From the NCBI GenBank assembly GCA_010094045.1, contig ML986636.1, positions 1-64,000 of the forward strand: a DNA stretch of 64,000 nt, given 5' to 3'. Each line of letters opens with the position of its first letter. The stretch's first letter is position 1. The translations under genes and the position numbers were made by a program. The DNA is from Lojkania enalia (taxonomy: Eukaryota > Ascomycota > Dothideomycetes > Pleosporales). This document shows positions 11,528 through 23,632 of the stretch, piece after piece. Below the pieces are notes generated by a model. It saw only the letters and a program-made list of their open reading frames with translations. It did not search any database and had not been told where the DNA came from.

Positions 11528-11683
11528 TATATTATAATATAAATACTTTTATTCTTTATATAACGTTTTAATATTTATATATAGTATATAGTAATAGAGT
11601 TAACTATTTAAAGTATAATTAACTAACTATATATAAGTATCTATAATATTATATTATATTATCTACTATTATATACTAACGTA
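11528..11683 (+). other. Short Gypsy H segment between transposons E and A
   Basis: About 155 bp of RIP-like A+T-rich sequence flanked by the TA duplications of E-outer and A. No domain is readable. By position it should precede the gag region that resumes at 19175. Confidence 0.35.
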
Positions 11684-13336
11684 TTCTACTATTAAAGCGG
11701 CTAAACTATCGAAGCAGCTACTTTTTCTTAGCATTATAAATACTACGTACGAACTATAATAAATCTATAATACAACCTTCTATTAATTTAATAAGAAGGT
11801 AGAATTAAGCTTACCTTACAGGCGCATAAATTAGGCTAGTTTAAGAGCGTATAACGCGCTACTATAACTTTTAATATATAATATTAACAACTCTCTACTC
11901 GACTTTATAGAATCGCATTTCGCCCTTATATACAACTAAATTGCTAGAAGCTTATAATAACCGAAGAATAAACAATCGTATAATATATTCTTAACCTTAA
12001 TTTACGAGGATTTATGCCCCGGCTATATAAGGTAGTAGATATAGTAGATAAACTATTAGGTGTATATAGTAGAATACTTATAGAAAAAAATTAGTCTAAA
12101 CAATTTATAGCGTGTATAGATAAGCTTAAAACAGCCTTTAATTAAGTAAAGGATTGTTAAAAAATAAAATAAGAGAATTTAGAGGTTATTAATACGTAGT
12201 TTAAGCTCGTATAGAATATAATTGCAAAATATAGTATATATAATAATAATATCTACAACTTTAATAAGATAGACTTTTAGATAGGTATTATTAGTACTAT
12301 AAAGGTTGTTATAGGTTTAGAATATTATATAAAGCCTACTCTTATATAACTAGATAATTATAAGTAGGTTATAATTATCTAAAGTATCTATGCCGCTGTA
12401 TATACAACTCTACTATTTATTATCTATAAAGGACGTATCTATATTTCTATATAGTATAAAGAAGTAGATATACTATATAATTGGAAAATTTTAGTCTCTA
12501 AGAACGGCTGGATAAATAACGCGTTTAGTTTTAAGTAGCTAAAGTACTTTAATAAGTATATAAAGATGTGTTAGATAGAATTATATAGGCTACGTATTTT
12601 AGACGGCTATAAAAGCTACCTTAACTAGAAATTTAAAGATTACTACCTTATACGAAAGATTCTAACATTTTATATACCTTCTTATTTATTATATATACTT
12701 CAGCCTTTTAATATAGTTTACTTCTCACTATTAAAGCTAAAGTACTTATAGTATATATAAGACTTAGCGCGCTAACGCGTCTACTATATTAATAAAGAAG
12801 GCTTTCTTCTAGCCTTTAAAGACGCGTTTTTTAACATATTTATATATAAGAACTATTAAAAGGCCTTTAAAATAATAGAAATTATTCCTCTAAACGCGTA
12901 GGTTATATTAAATTATCTTAATATATAACTATATACCCTACCAGAACTACTTCTATAAAAAGATTTCTAGTAGTCTAAAACTCTAAGTAATATATATAAA
13001 TTTGGGTTATAATTAATACTTATATAAAAGTCCTTTATATAATTACTAAAAGAGATATAAGAAGGATTCTTACAGCTTATAAAAGGTGCTAAGTTAATAC
13101 TATATTAGAATATACTTCTTTAAACTTGCAACTCTAAGTTTAAAAGGTAATTAGAAGAAGTAACTAAGCGTAAAACGTATAAAAGAAAGTATATTTAGTA
13201 TAGCAGTATAGTATTATATAGCGAGGGATCTTTATATATAGCTACTAAAGTATCTATAAGCTCTTAGCCCTTTAAGAAGACTCGTAGTACTAATACTTAA
13301 GAAAGAGCTTAACTAGCTTAATACTACTATAGTAAC

Positions 13337-13540
13337 TATAGTAAGAGGCGAATGTTATCTTAGGTAGGGAGATAAGGAGCTGAACTAGTTAATTAAAGAT
13401 AGTTAGCGGGCTATATTTATATATATAAAAAAGGGGTATATTAGCTAATATCCAGCGTAATATCTAGCGTAATATTAACCGTAATATTATACGTTGATAT
13501 CTAATACAGCTTGGTAGACTAGCTAAAAATCCCTATAATA
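13337..13540 (-). repeat. Copia-1 left LTR (3' LTR in coding sense)
   Basis: 204 bp, from TATAGTAAGAGGCG to CCCTATAATA (originally TGTGGTGAGAGG...ATAACA). Followed by TACCCCCC, which on the minus strand is the polypurine tract. It contains a run of imperfect repeats around the core RATATC (about 13445-13500). Confidence 0.88.
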
Positions 13541-16500
13541 TACCCCCCTAATTTTAACTACGAAGGAGAAGCTGCGTCGAAAAAATAAAGGTAGATATTA
13601 TACTAGAAGAGGTAAATTATATAAAGTAACTAGTAGTAGAGTTAAATACGCTTGTAGAAATATTAATTTAGATTACCCCCTAAGATTCTTATTAATAATC
13701 GATTTATTTGGCTGATAGAAATTCCTCAGATTCGATTCTAGCTAAAATATCTTCTATTTTTAGTTGCTTAATAAACCTTTAATATTATTATAGTTGTAAA
13801 ACTTTTATAAAGCCGTCGGCTAGTATTAGATTTATTAGTTACCAACTAATTATAAGTTTCTACTCTACTACTTCTTAATATAGCTAGTACTAGTATATAT
13901 CTATATAGCGAAGTTTAGTATTAAAACGCTTAGATAGCTTATTTACGATATCTACTATTTGTTAATTATTATAAAGTAGTACTAGTTGTACGTTAATATA
14001 GAAGTATAGTAAGGTAAAGGTCTTCTACTACTACTCTATTTCTAATCCAGCGACTGATAGTACTAATAATTCTACCTTAGTAGTCGATTTTATAACCGTA
14101 CGCTAAATTAAGACTTTCTAATTAATTAACATCCTAAAAAGTTAAAATATATAGTTATAGGAACTTTAATAAGTATTAGGATTATTACTAAAGGCTGTAT
14201 TAGATACGCTATAGAATAGTAATTATTTTATAGGGTTAATATAATTAGTATTACTATTCTAGCTAATAGTAGAAGTATTTTATATATTATTAGCTGTTAT
14301 TATAATTGCTAAGTACTTCGTATTAATTAGATATTACTATACCCTTAAAGTAGTATTAATATAATAATTGTTAGGGTTTTAGAAGTATTATAATAATATT
14401 AAGTATACTCGCGCGATATTAAGATATATAAAAACTACAATCTAGGCTAGATAACTAATTAGTTGTTAGTAGTAAAATATTCTATTAGAGGATTCCTTAG
14501 TAGCAGCTGGTAGTATATTCTCGTATAGAGGCGTACTTAGCGCCTTCTTATTAACTATAATATTAAATCGCGCTGCTACTTTATTAATAAATAAGTTTTA
14601 TAGTAGTTAGGTCTTATACTACTATATATCGCGTACGACTTAAACTCCTAGAAATTAATTTAGATCTCTAAGGGATTAAAGTTCGTATTTATTACTTAAT
14701 TACGATTTAAATTTCTACTTAGTAAAGATATTTAATAGATAAACTAGAATTATAATATTATTAATATAAAAGAAAACGATCAGCTTATTATTTGCGTATA
14801 AGTAAGATATTCCTAATACTATTTTAAGGCCTAATTACCTTAGAGTCCTATCTAGCTTATAATACTAGAGTTTTGAAGCATCTTTAAAACTATATATAAC
14901 TTTCTATAGTTGTAGATATTTCCTATACTTATATATAAAACCTTCTAGTATATAGATATATATTAACCTGTCTAATCGGCAGTTAAGGAACGTATTAACA
15001 ATATTAAACTGGTATATATTAAGTTTAAAATAAGTTGCAATTAATATTAGAAAGTAAAAGGTTTATACAGCTAGTATAGTAGTATAGGTATCTTTCTATT
15101 AAGATTGTAGATCGCTGTATATAACTAATCTAGCTTTAAATTTATATAGGAAACCGTTCTTATTAAATTTATATACAAATACCTATATTACTAAAAGAAT
15201 TTTAGTAGAGTCTTAAAGGATTGTTACCTTTTACTAGATATCTATATCCTCCTACTTCTATAACTTAATACGATAGGCCTTATAGAAGCTAGCACTAAAA
15301 GAGTAATTCTTTAAATCCTTATAGTACTTTAGTTCTAGTAGAAGCTAATTATAATAATATTTTCTAATAGTATAAGTTTCCTTTATATAATTTACCGGTA
15401 TTAGCTTACTACTAGATAGTACTGTAAAGGTTATAAAGTATAACTAAAACGGCCTATAGCTATATAAAAACCTACTTCCCTAGATTATATTATTCCTAGA
15501 TATTTAGCTACTAATTTCTTCTCTCTACAGGATATTATTTATTCTTCTTAAGGGTATAGAAGTATAAGTAGATAATAGTTACTATCCTTATAGTAAATTA
15601 TCGCTAAACGTAGTATCCTTATTATCTACTAGTAGTACTGTAGGGGTATCCTAATTCCTTATCGCTAGCGCTAGTATTAATTCTAGCGTTAAGAATCTCT
15701 AATTACTAGTAATATCGTCGATTTATTCTTTAAAAATAGTATTCTCCTGCTAATAGGCTTTCTTACTAATTAAATTGCCTACTAACTTAGTAGGGATATC
15801 TTAATTAAGCAGCTAATCCTCGTAGATCGCTTCTACAATTTTAATCGTTTTATTATTACTACTATTAATAGAGCTCTTAATATCGTTAATTTGAAAAAGA
15901 AACTTCTCTAAGAATTCTTTTAGTAGATATTCCTCCTTCTTACTAGATATAATATCGCTAAATATAACGTCTCTAGTATTAAATACCTATTTTAGTTTTA
16001 GAATCAGCATTTAGTATATATTCGTACTCCTATATCGTAAGAGTTTTCTAATTAGTACTTACAACGCTAGTTTATCGCCTCTTAATAGAGTTTTATCTAA
16101 AATATACGCTCGCGATCCTATAACCTAAAAGTAAGTAAGAGATGGTTTATAGCTAAAAATAGCCTTATATAGGGTTTTAAATTGAAGGCTTACAATCGGC
16201 GTTCTATTAAGTAGGTATATCGCTGTATAAACTAATTTATTAGTATATTTATTAGAGATATTACTTTCTATTATAAGAGCGCGCGCGCGGGTTATAATTT
16301 AGTACTCTACTTACTCTACTAGGCTATTCTACTTAGGTGTATAAGGTGCGTAAGCTTTAATTATAATTTCTTAATCGAGTAATACTTCTATAAGTTTTAA
16401 GAAGCTTAAGTTGTTATTTATATAAATATATACGATCTTTCTTTTATACTATTATTTAATTTTTACTAATAGTATTTTAAAAGCTTTTATAAGGGTGGAT

Positions 16501-18762
16501 TTTAACTAATTATATATCGTAAATCCTTTATACTACTAGAACACCTAATTAACTATATAAAATAGGTATCTTTTACTATTATAGTACTTCTTACGGTTCT
16601 TCTAAAGTTGTATAATATTAATTATAATTCTCTCGAATAGTTTAGTAGCTAGATAAAGCTAACTATACTAACTAATCTACTATAATAACTTCGCTTGTAT
16701 ATATATCTAGCAATCTTACTATACTAGTACTTCCTAATCGCTTAACTAGATACCCTTAGCTGCCTAAGGTAGGGCTAATACTAAATCTCTACCTAAATAG
16801 CCTAATAATCGGTACGCTTTAGCTAAAGAAATAATTTATATTAGTTACTAATAATAGAAGAGCTTTTCATTAATTACTACGACTGTTTTATATCCGGAAA
16901 GTAAATTGAATAGAGGCCTTTTTACTAGGTCTGTATCTAGTAGCTAGTAGCTGTTAAATAACTCTAAGTAATAAACGATATTATAGTAATTATACTAGTA
17001 AAGGTAATCTCTACCTAAGTTAAACTAAATACTCTATTTCCTATTTCTAATTAGAGCTATAATATTAGTTAGTAACTAAGAGATATAAGCAACTTCTATT
17101 AGCTTAATATCTCTTAGGCCTATAGAAGAATTAATTATAATTATAATAGTACCCTATTCTAATATAGAGTATATACTACCTCCCGCAGTAATTTTATCTT
17201 TAGAATTTACTATCTAAATAGTCTATTAACTAAAAGTCTTAGAGTCGTATATATAGATATTAGAACCTAAATTAAGTATCTACTAATTTAGGATACTAGT
17301 ATCTTTTTTCTTAGGGGTAGTACTCGCTGAAAAATTGCCCTTTTAAATTATCTAGATATTTCTCTAGAGGCTAGTAGCCTTTATAGAAGCTTTACTATTA
17401 AATGAGAATTTTAACTTCTTATATTTTTTCATATTTACCTTTAGGGTATTCTTTTTTACCTAGTTATTCCTATTTAAGATATTATCTCAGGCTTTTAGTA
17501 TTTTCTAATCTAGTACCTAGTTTAGTAGCTTAATTAATTCGTTTACGTACTTACAATTACTCTAGAAGTCCCGCTTCTTATAGAAGTAGAGTAGTAGAGT
17601 ATACGATTGTAAACCGGATTTTTCTTAAGACTGCTGTATAGTACTATTAGAATTTGCTTAAGAAATTAATAGATATTATAAAGCTATAAACGAGCCGAGC
17701 GCCTTCTATAGATTAATATATTTATAGTAGTTGGTATATTAGTATACCAATTATTTAATTGTAGGAATTAGTTAATTAATCCTACCTAGCTTATTTTTAG
17801 CGTTAATCGGTATTATATAGATTAGCGCCAACACCTTATCTTTCTTAGTAATTGTTAGAAGAAAATCCTTTTCTACTTTAAGGCCCTAAACTTCTACTAA
17901 GCTAGCAGTCTTAGTATAATAGATTATCTGATTCTACTAATTTAGCTACTTCTCTACCTCTCTATTAGTTAGGTACTTAAAGAGAGCTTAATATTCCTTC
18001 TAGATTAGTTACTCCCTCGACTTAATAGTAGGCGCTAACTTTTCCTATAAGATTCTAAGAATCTTATAGCTAGTTATATTATCGCTAAGTATTACTTTAT
18101 ATTAAAACGATGTTGTTGTTAGAATATTACTATATATAGTATAGAGAGCGTCGTCGATCTTAATCTAATTCTTTCTCTATTAGTTATACTAGTCCCTTAC
18201 CTAGTTCCAATCTGTTATTTATATTAAGGTTATCTCCTTATATATAACTCTACTAGAGGGGTATCTTTCTATTTCCCCTTCTAGATTTATCTTCGAGGTC
18301 TGGAACTTACCTATATTAGAGAGGGGAGGTTCTAGCCTATAGATTTTAACCTTTTTAAGAGGTACGCTTGAATCTAAATATTCCTATACCTTTAGCCTAC
18401 TAGTTGTTAGTTTATACTACTCGAGCTAATCCTCCTAATTGCTAGGAGTACTAAGTATCTTTTTCTTAAATATAGCTATAGAGGAGTATACAACCGTTGT
18501 AACACTAGAAATATACTAGAATATATCGATACTAGAGAATAAAATAGCCTTAAATACGATATAGTATATTAATAGGCTTATAAAGTGTAAAATCTACACG
18601 TAATTCTAATAGCTAAGTACCTAAAAAAAATCGTTAGTAAATAATAAAGACAATAATATCGCGATATTATAATACTAAATAAAAAAGGTGTAATATTAAT
18701 CGTGATATAAATATAAAAAGGTTAAGTTACAGTTATTTTAGTATAGTAATCGGGCTTATAAC

Positions 18763-18852
18763 TATAGTAAGAGGCGAATCTTATCTCAGGTAGGGAGATA
18801 AGGAGCTGAACTAGTTGATTAAAGATAGCTAGCGGGCTATATTTATATATAT
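18763..18852 (-). repeat. Copia-1 right LTR, cut by assembly gap
   Basis: The first 90 bases of the LTR are present (TATAGTAAGAGGCGAATC...). The remaining ~114 bases fall in the N run. Confidence 0.88.
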
Positions 18853-19077
18853 NNNNNNNNNNNNNNNNNNNNNNNNNNNNNNNNNNNNNNNNNNNNNNNN
18901 NNNNNNNNNNNNNNNNNNNNNNNNNNNNNNNNNNNNNNNNNNNNNNNNNNNNNNNNNNNNNNNNNNNNNNNNNNNNNNNNNNNNNNNNNNNNNNNNNNNN
19001 NNNNNNNNNNNNNNNNNNNNNNNNNNNNNNNNNNNNNNNNNNNNNNNNNNNNNNNNNNNNNNNNNNNNNNNNNNNNN
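18853..19077. other. Assembly gap (225 N)
   Basis: A run of N. Sequence on the left is a Copia LTR and on the right the 3' end of transposon A. Copies elsewhere predict about 114 bp of LTR, a 5-bp target duplication and about 88 bp of transposon A, together about 207 bp, close to the gap size. Confidence 0.97.
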
Positions 19078-19174
19078 TCTTATTAGTATTAAGTAAATTA
19101 ACTTTTTATATATAGTATTTGTTGCGCTAAGAAAAAGTAGCCGCTTCGATAGTTTAGCCGCTTTAATAGTAGAA

Positions 19175-21950
19175 TATATTATAGATAAGAATATACTTAT
19201 TAATATATTTAAAGAGATTTAAAGTATACTAGACTTTTTATAGTAGAAGAATAAAATACTAGTAGAAGTTTTAGTTACTTAAAAGAACTACTATAAGTTA
19301 GACTTTAAAGTAATATAAAGAGAATTTAATAGCTACTAAATAGCTATTTCTCTATTAACTACTAGTATATTAATAGTAATAGAACTATTACCCGCTCTTA
19401 GTTTAATTTAGCCTATAATTCTAACTTTTAAATAGATATCTATATTAATTTTTAATCTATCTAAAACTATATATAATTTATATTTCTATTTTAACTACTT
19501 ATTTAACTTTTAAATATTTTTTAATAAATATTTAGAGATTTTATACTTTATTAAAAAACTCTACTATAAACTAGAAGGAAATATTAACTAATATCTAACC
19601 GAATATATCTACCTTTTATATATCTATTCCTACCTAGAATAAAACCTAGTAATATTAGTTAACCTATTAATAGATAAGAGTATTAATTCTATAAATAGCT
19701 TAGTCGCCTTTTTAAAATTTACCTATAATAACTAGAATAAGAAAACTATAGTATAGAGTAAACTAGAAACTTTAAAATAAGACTAAAGTAGGTTTTCTAC
19801 TTATTTTACTAAATTCTAATATTTAATTATAGATACTAAATTAAATAAGATTAGATAAATTATATATTTTTAATATTTTCTCTCTAATAAACTCTACTAT
19901 ATTATAATAGATATTATAATACCTAGCACCTTAAATAACTATACTAACCTAATTTCTCTATATAATACTAACCTATATTATTTATCTAGTAACTATTATA
20001 AATAATTAAAGTATTATACTATTTACTAAAAGGACCTAAATACTATAGAACTTAATACTTCTAGTTATATATCTATAAGCTCTAATAAATAAGAGAAGTA
20101 CTATTATAAAAGATACTATTATAAATATAGTAGTAAGAAAAATATTTTACCAGAATATAGTACCCCTCTACTATTAATCTATTAAAGGTTTTATAGTTTT
20201 ACTATACCTTATAGATTCTACTCTTAATTCTCTAATTAATCTTCTAACTAATCTTTAATATACTTATTATTTTATAGATAAAACTATTACTTTTACTTTT
20301 AAATATAGCTAGTTTTACTAACTAGAACGTTGCTAAAAGGTCTATTCTAGAAGTAAGTTACCTTCTAGAACTATATCTATATTAAATTTCTATATACTTA
20401 TTATAGTAATATATATTAAATTATTAACGCTAGATAAATAAGTATTAGATTAAGTTATATAGATAACTAATATACTACTACTATAATAGTTTAAAACGTC
20501 TAGATAAAGAGAGAAAAAAGATAGATATTAGGTTGTATATATATATATTAGGGGTTCGGGTCTATATATAATAGGCGAGGTAGTATAGGATTAGGTAGAA
20601 GCCGATTCCGTAATAATACTTATAGAACTAGCCTCTATAGAAATAGTTATAAAACTACTAGATTTTAGCTTCTTTCTTAATCTATTAAAATCTAGTCTAG
20701 TAAGATATTAATATTTTTATTAATACTAGGGCTACTAGTTATAGTTATATCTATAGAGACTTTATATATACTCTAAAACTTTAAAAGATATAATTCTTAT
20801 ATAATTTATATTTAACTAGTTTTAATAGAAAAGTTTTTTATAGAGAAACTATTTTCTATTTAGTTATTTTAATCCTCTAATACCTAAACTATTTAGAGAC
20901 AGTATATTTTTATATAACTATACTAAGAAAATGCTAGTTAATTCTAAGATAGTTATAGATATATAAGTAATATATAAATCTAGACTATAAGAATAAATAG
21001 CTAGTCTTTACTACTAACTAATACCTAACTTAATACTTATAATCTACTAGTATTACTATCTACTAATATGCTATTTAAATAGTTATTAAAGACTATAAAC
21101 TATTTAAATCTAATATAAAAGAAGATCTTAAAGTAACTATTTTACAACTCTTATATAGTTTAAAGCTCTATCTATTAATCTATATTTAATATAATTATTA
21201 ACTATTTAAAATACTATACTAGTTAAAAAAACTTAAAATTAAAACCGATCTAACTTTAGATAAAAATTATAATTAAAAAGATCTATCTAAATCTAAATAT
21301 CTAAAGTTTATACTATAGTTAGATATATATTATATAGATATTATATTACTAATTTAACTTTTCTACTAATTTAACTATAAAATTTTTACTATATTAATAT
21401 CTAATATTAATAAGATTTTAGCTCTAAAGGTATATATTAACCCTATTACTAAAGTGCCTAAAAAATACTATAATCTATTATCTATCTTCTTATATAAGAA
21501 TATAGATAAACTGTTTAAATAATAACCGTATAATTATAAGATTAAACTAGAAACTAGTAAATAAACTAGTTTTAGTCTACTCTATAAAATATTCTAGAAT
21601 AACTTAAAGATACTAAAAAAGTACCTTAATAAGAACTTATTTAAAAGATTTATTAGAGTAAGATTATTACTAGTAGTTATACTTATAATCTTTATAAAGA
21701 ATCTTAGAGGTAGTTTTTAATTCTATATAAACTATAGAGTCTTAAATACTATTACTATTAAGAACTAATATTCGTTTCTACTAATCTAAGAGATATTAAT
21801 ATAATTTAGTAAGGCTAAGTACTATATAAAATTCGATATTATTACCGTATTTAATAAGTTAAAGATTACTAAAAGAGATAAATAGAAAACTATCTTTTAT
21901 ATATATTATAGGCTATTTAAATATCTAGTAATACTTTTTAGTCTAATATA
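19175..21950 (+). pseudogene. Gypsy H, gag to reverse transcriptase part (RIP-inactivated)
   Basis: The plus-strand reading, with TAA/TAG taken as former Gln codons, gives a Ty3/Gypsy gag (about 19,300-20,350, including a QTRNFKIRLKQ-like stretch), a poorly preserved protease region (about 20,650-21,100) and the first half of RT (about 21,450-21,950, with motifs such as FLFTNQ-type 'KNQYSF' and YRLFKYLVILFSL before the break). It is interrupted at 21,951 by transposon I inside the conserved PFGLTN..TFQ region and resumes at 29,267. This appears to be the oldest element of the left nest, since others interrupt it and it interrupts none of them. Confidence 0.75.
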
Positions 21951-23430
21951 ATCCACTACTAAGCGGTTAAAACTACCGAGCGGTTAGTAACCCGCCTAAT
22001 TTTAATTTTAAAGTAGAATATCTCTATAGCTATTAAAGTAATTAATTATATAGTAATATCTATATAATTCTTACTATTTAGTATTTTGATTAGAGCTATT
22101 TTATACGTTTTAATATAGTAGCCTAGCTCTTAACAGCGCCCGCAGCATCTTAATTAATATAGTTAACTATAACTATTTAAGCCTTTTTATTCTATTTAAT
22201 AGCCTTCTTATTATTACTTTGCTAATTACAGCCTATCTAATATAGAGATAGTACTTATACTCTTAATTATCTTATATTTACGCTCCTTACGCTTTATAAG
22301 CATCGTATTTACCGCCCGGAGATCTCTATTCTCCATCTCTAAAAACGACTGCCTATATGCTATAGACGTAATACTCTTTATAAGATTTATAAGACCCTTA
22401 AGTATTAATATTAGTAAGCTATCTTAATATTATTCTACACGCTATTATATATATTATATCTAGTACTCTACCTCTAAGCGATTATATAGTGTTTATAACT
22501 GCTATTTAGTAGGTTCTAAGAGCAGCGGTATTAGAGTTTATAAAGCTTAGATATCGAGCTTTAAAATAATATAATCTAGACTAAATAGGACTAATCTAAA
22601 CCCTCTAAAGCCTCTAGCTATATTTTTATTAGTAATAGCATTATTAAAGGCCGCTTTAAATATAGGTAGAAAGTTTTCTTTAGTTATATAGTTAATGCAG
22701 TACTAAATTAAGCTTTTAATCTTCTTGCTATATACACGCTTTAATAGACTAAAACAGCCTATATTAAGTAGTTATAGAAGATAAAATAAGTGTAGAAGTA
22801 TATAAAGTATAATAATATTATATTCTTTATAATAATTACAAAATTCGATAGAATTATAGCTATTATAGCCGTTTATAATAAGTAGTTGGTAGGTACTAAT
22901 AGTACTAGCTTTAATATGTTTGTTAAAGTACTTAAGCTACTTAAACCTATATTTAATAGATATCTAGTTCTTCTTACTAATAGACAAAATCTACTAAAGT
23001 TTATCTATAATTAACTAGTATTAGGTATTATATTATTACGCGCCCTTAAAGATAATAAATAGTAGAACTAGCTAGCTACGTATATTTACTACTATAATTG
23101 CTATTTCTTACTTAATATTACTAGGCTAGATAGATTTAGGTATTTACCGCCTCTTAGTACTAGTAATAACTATTCTTAGGCTAATTTTACCTATTTAAAA
23201 GCCGGTCTTATCGAAATTATATATATCTTTATTAAGAATACTATATTTAGCTTTAGTATTATATATAAGGTAGAACTAACTTTAAATAACTTTAGGATTT
23301 TCGTTTAGAACTCTTTAGTTGTTATATCGTTAATTAACGTATAATTTAAGCTCTAAAACGTATAAGATAAAATAATTAAGCTAATTTTTACTAATAGGTC
23401 GCTGACTTTAATTAAGAAGTAGTTTATTAG

Positions 23431-23632
23431 TATAAAAGTCCTGGTCTATAGCTCGGTCCCATTCCTGCGATGCTATAATAGTAGTTGCTCTTATACGACC
23501 CTATACCTGCCTAGACTAAAGTAAGTAAATAATATATATCTTACTACCGTATACCTTCTCTTCTCTTTCTCTAGCTTTAATAATAATAGATTCTTATTAT
23601 ATCTAATTCTATTATATTTTTAGACCTTCTTA
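23431..23632 (+). repeat. Gypsy J 5' LTR
   Basis: 202 bp, TATAAAAGTCCTGG to AGACCTTCTTA (originally TG...CA). Near-identical to 28733-28934 and to the LTRs of K in inverse orientation. Confidence 0.88.

Larger units (their letters stand above)
13337..18966 (-). mobile_element. Copia-1 LTR retrotransposon (Ty1/Copia), RIP-inactivated
   Basis: The left LTR is 13337-13540. The right LTR starts at 18763 and enters the gap at 18853; its end at about 18966 is inferred from the 204-bp LTR length. Coding is on the minus strand, so domains run right to left: gag with a zinc knuckle remnant (about 17,540-18,500; the tail reads SNCKYVNE), protease with a YDS (from DSG) remnant near 17,250, integrase about 16,150-16,900 (RARAL motif), RT about 14,650-15,400 (KDASKLQYYKL, then YINNII in place of YVDDII), RNase H toward 13,900. 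Stops in these readings are TAA/TAG where Gln or Trp is expected. The target duplication GTAAC is visible on the left (13332-13336). The uninterrupted site appears in sibling element B. Confidence 0.88.
11684..19174 (+). mobile_element. Fot1/pogo-like DNA transposon A, split by Copia-1
   Basis: The TIR TTCTACTATTAAAGCGGCTAA is at 11684 and its inverse ends at 19174, with TA at 11682-11683 and 19175-19176. It is the same family as B at 55214-57052 (opposite orientation, 1,839 bp uninterrupted). The plus-strand transposase relic runs from about 11,980 to 13,336. It reads NIYNFNKIDF at 12251-12275 (first catalytic Asp changed to Asn) and ILDGYKSYLNQKF near 12,600 (DG-H/Y-SYL motif kept). Copia-1 is inserted at 13337. 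Part of the 3' end lies in the N gap. Confidence 0.85.
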
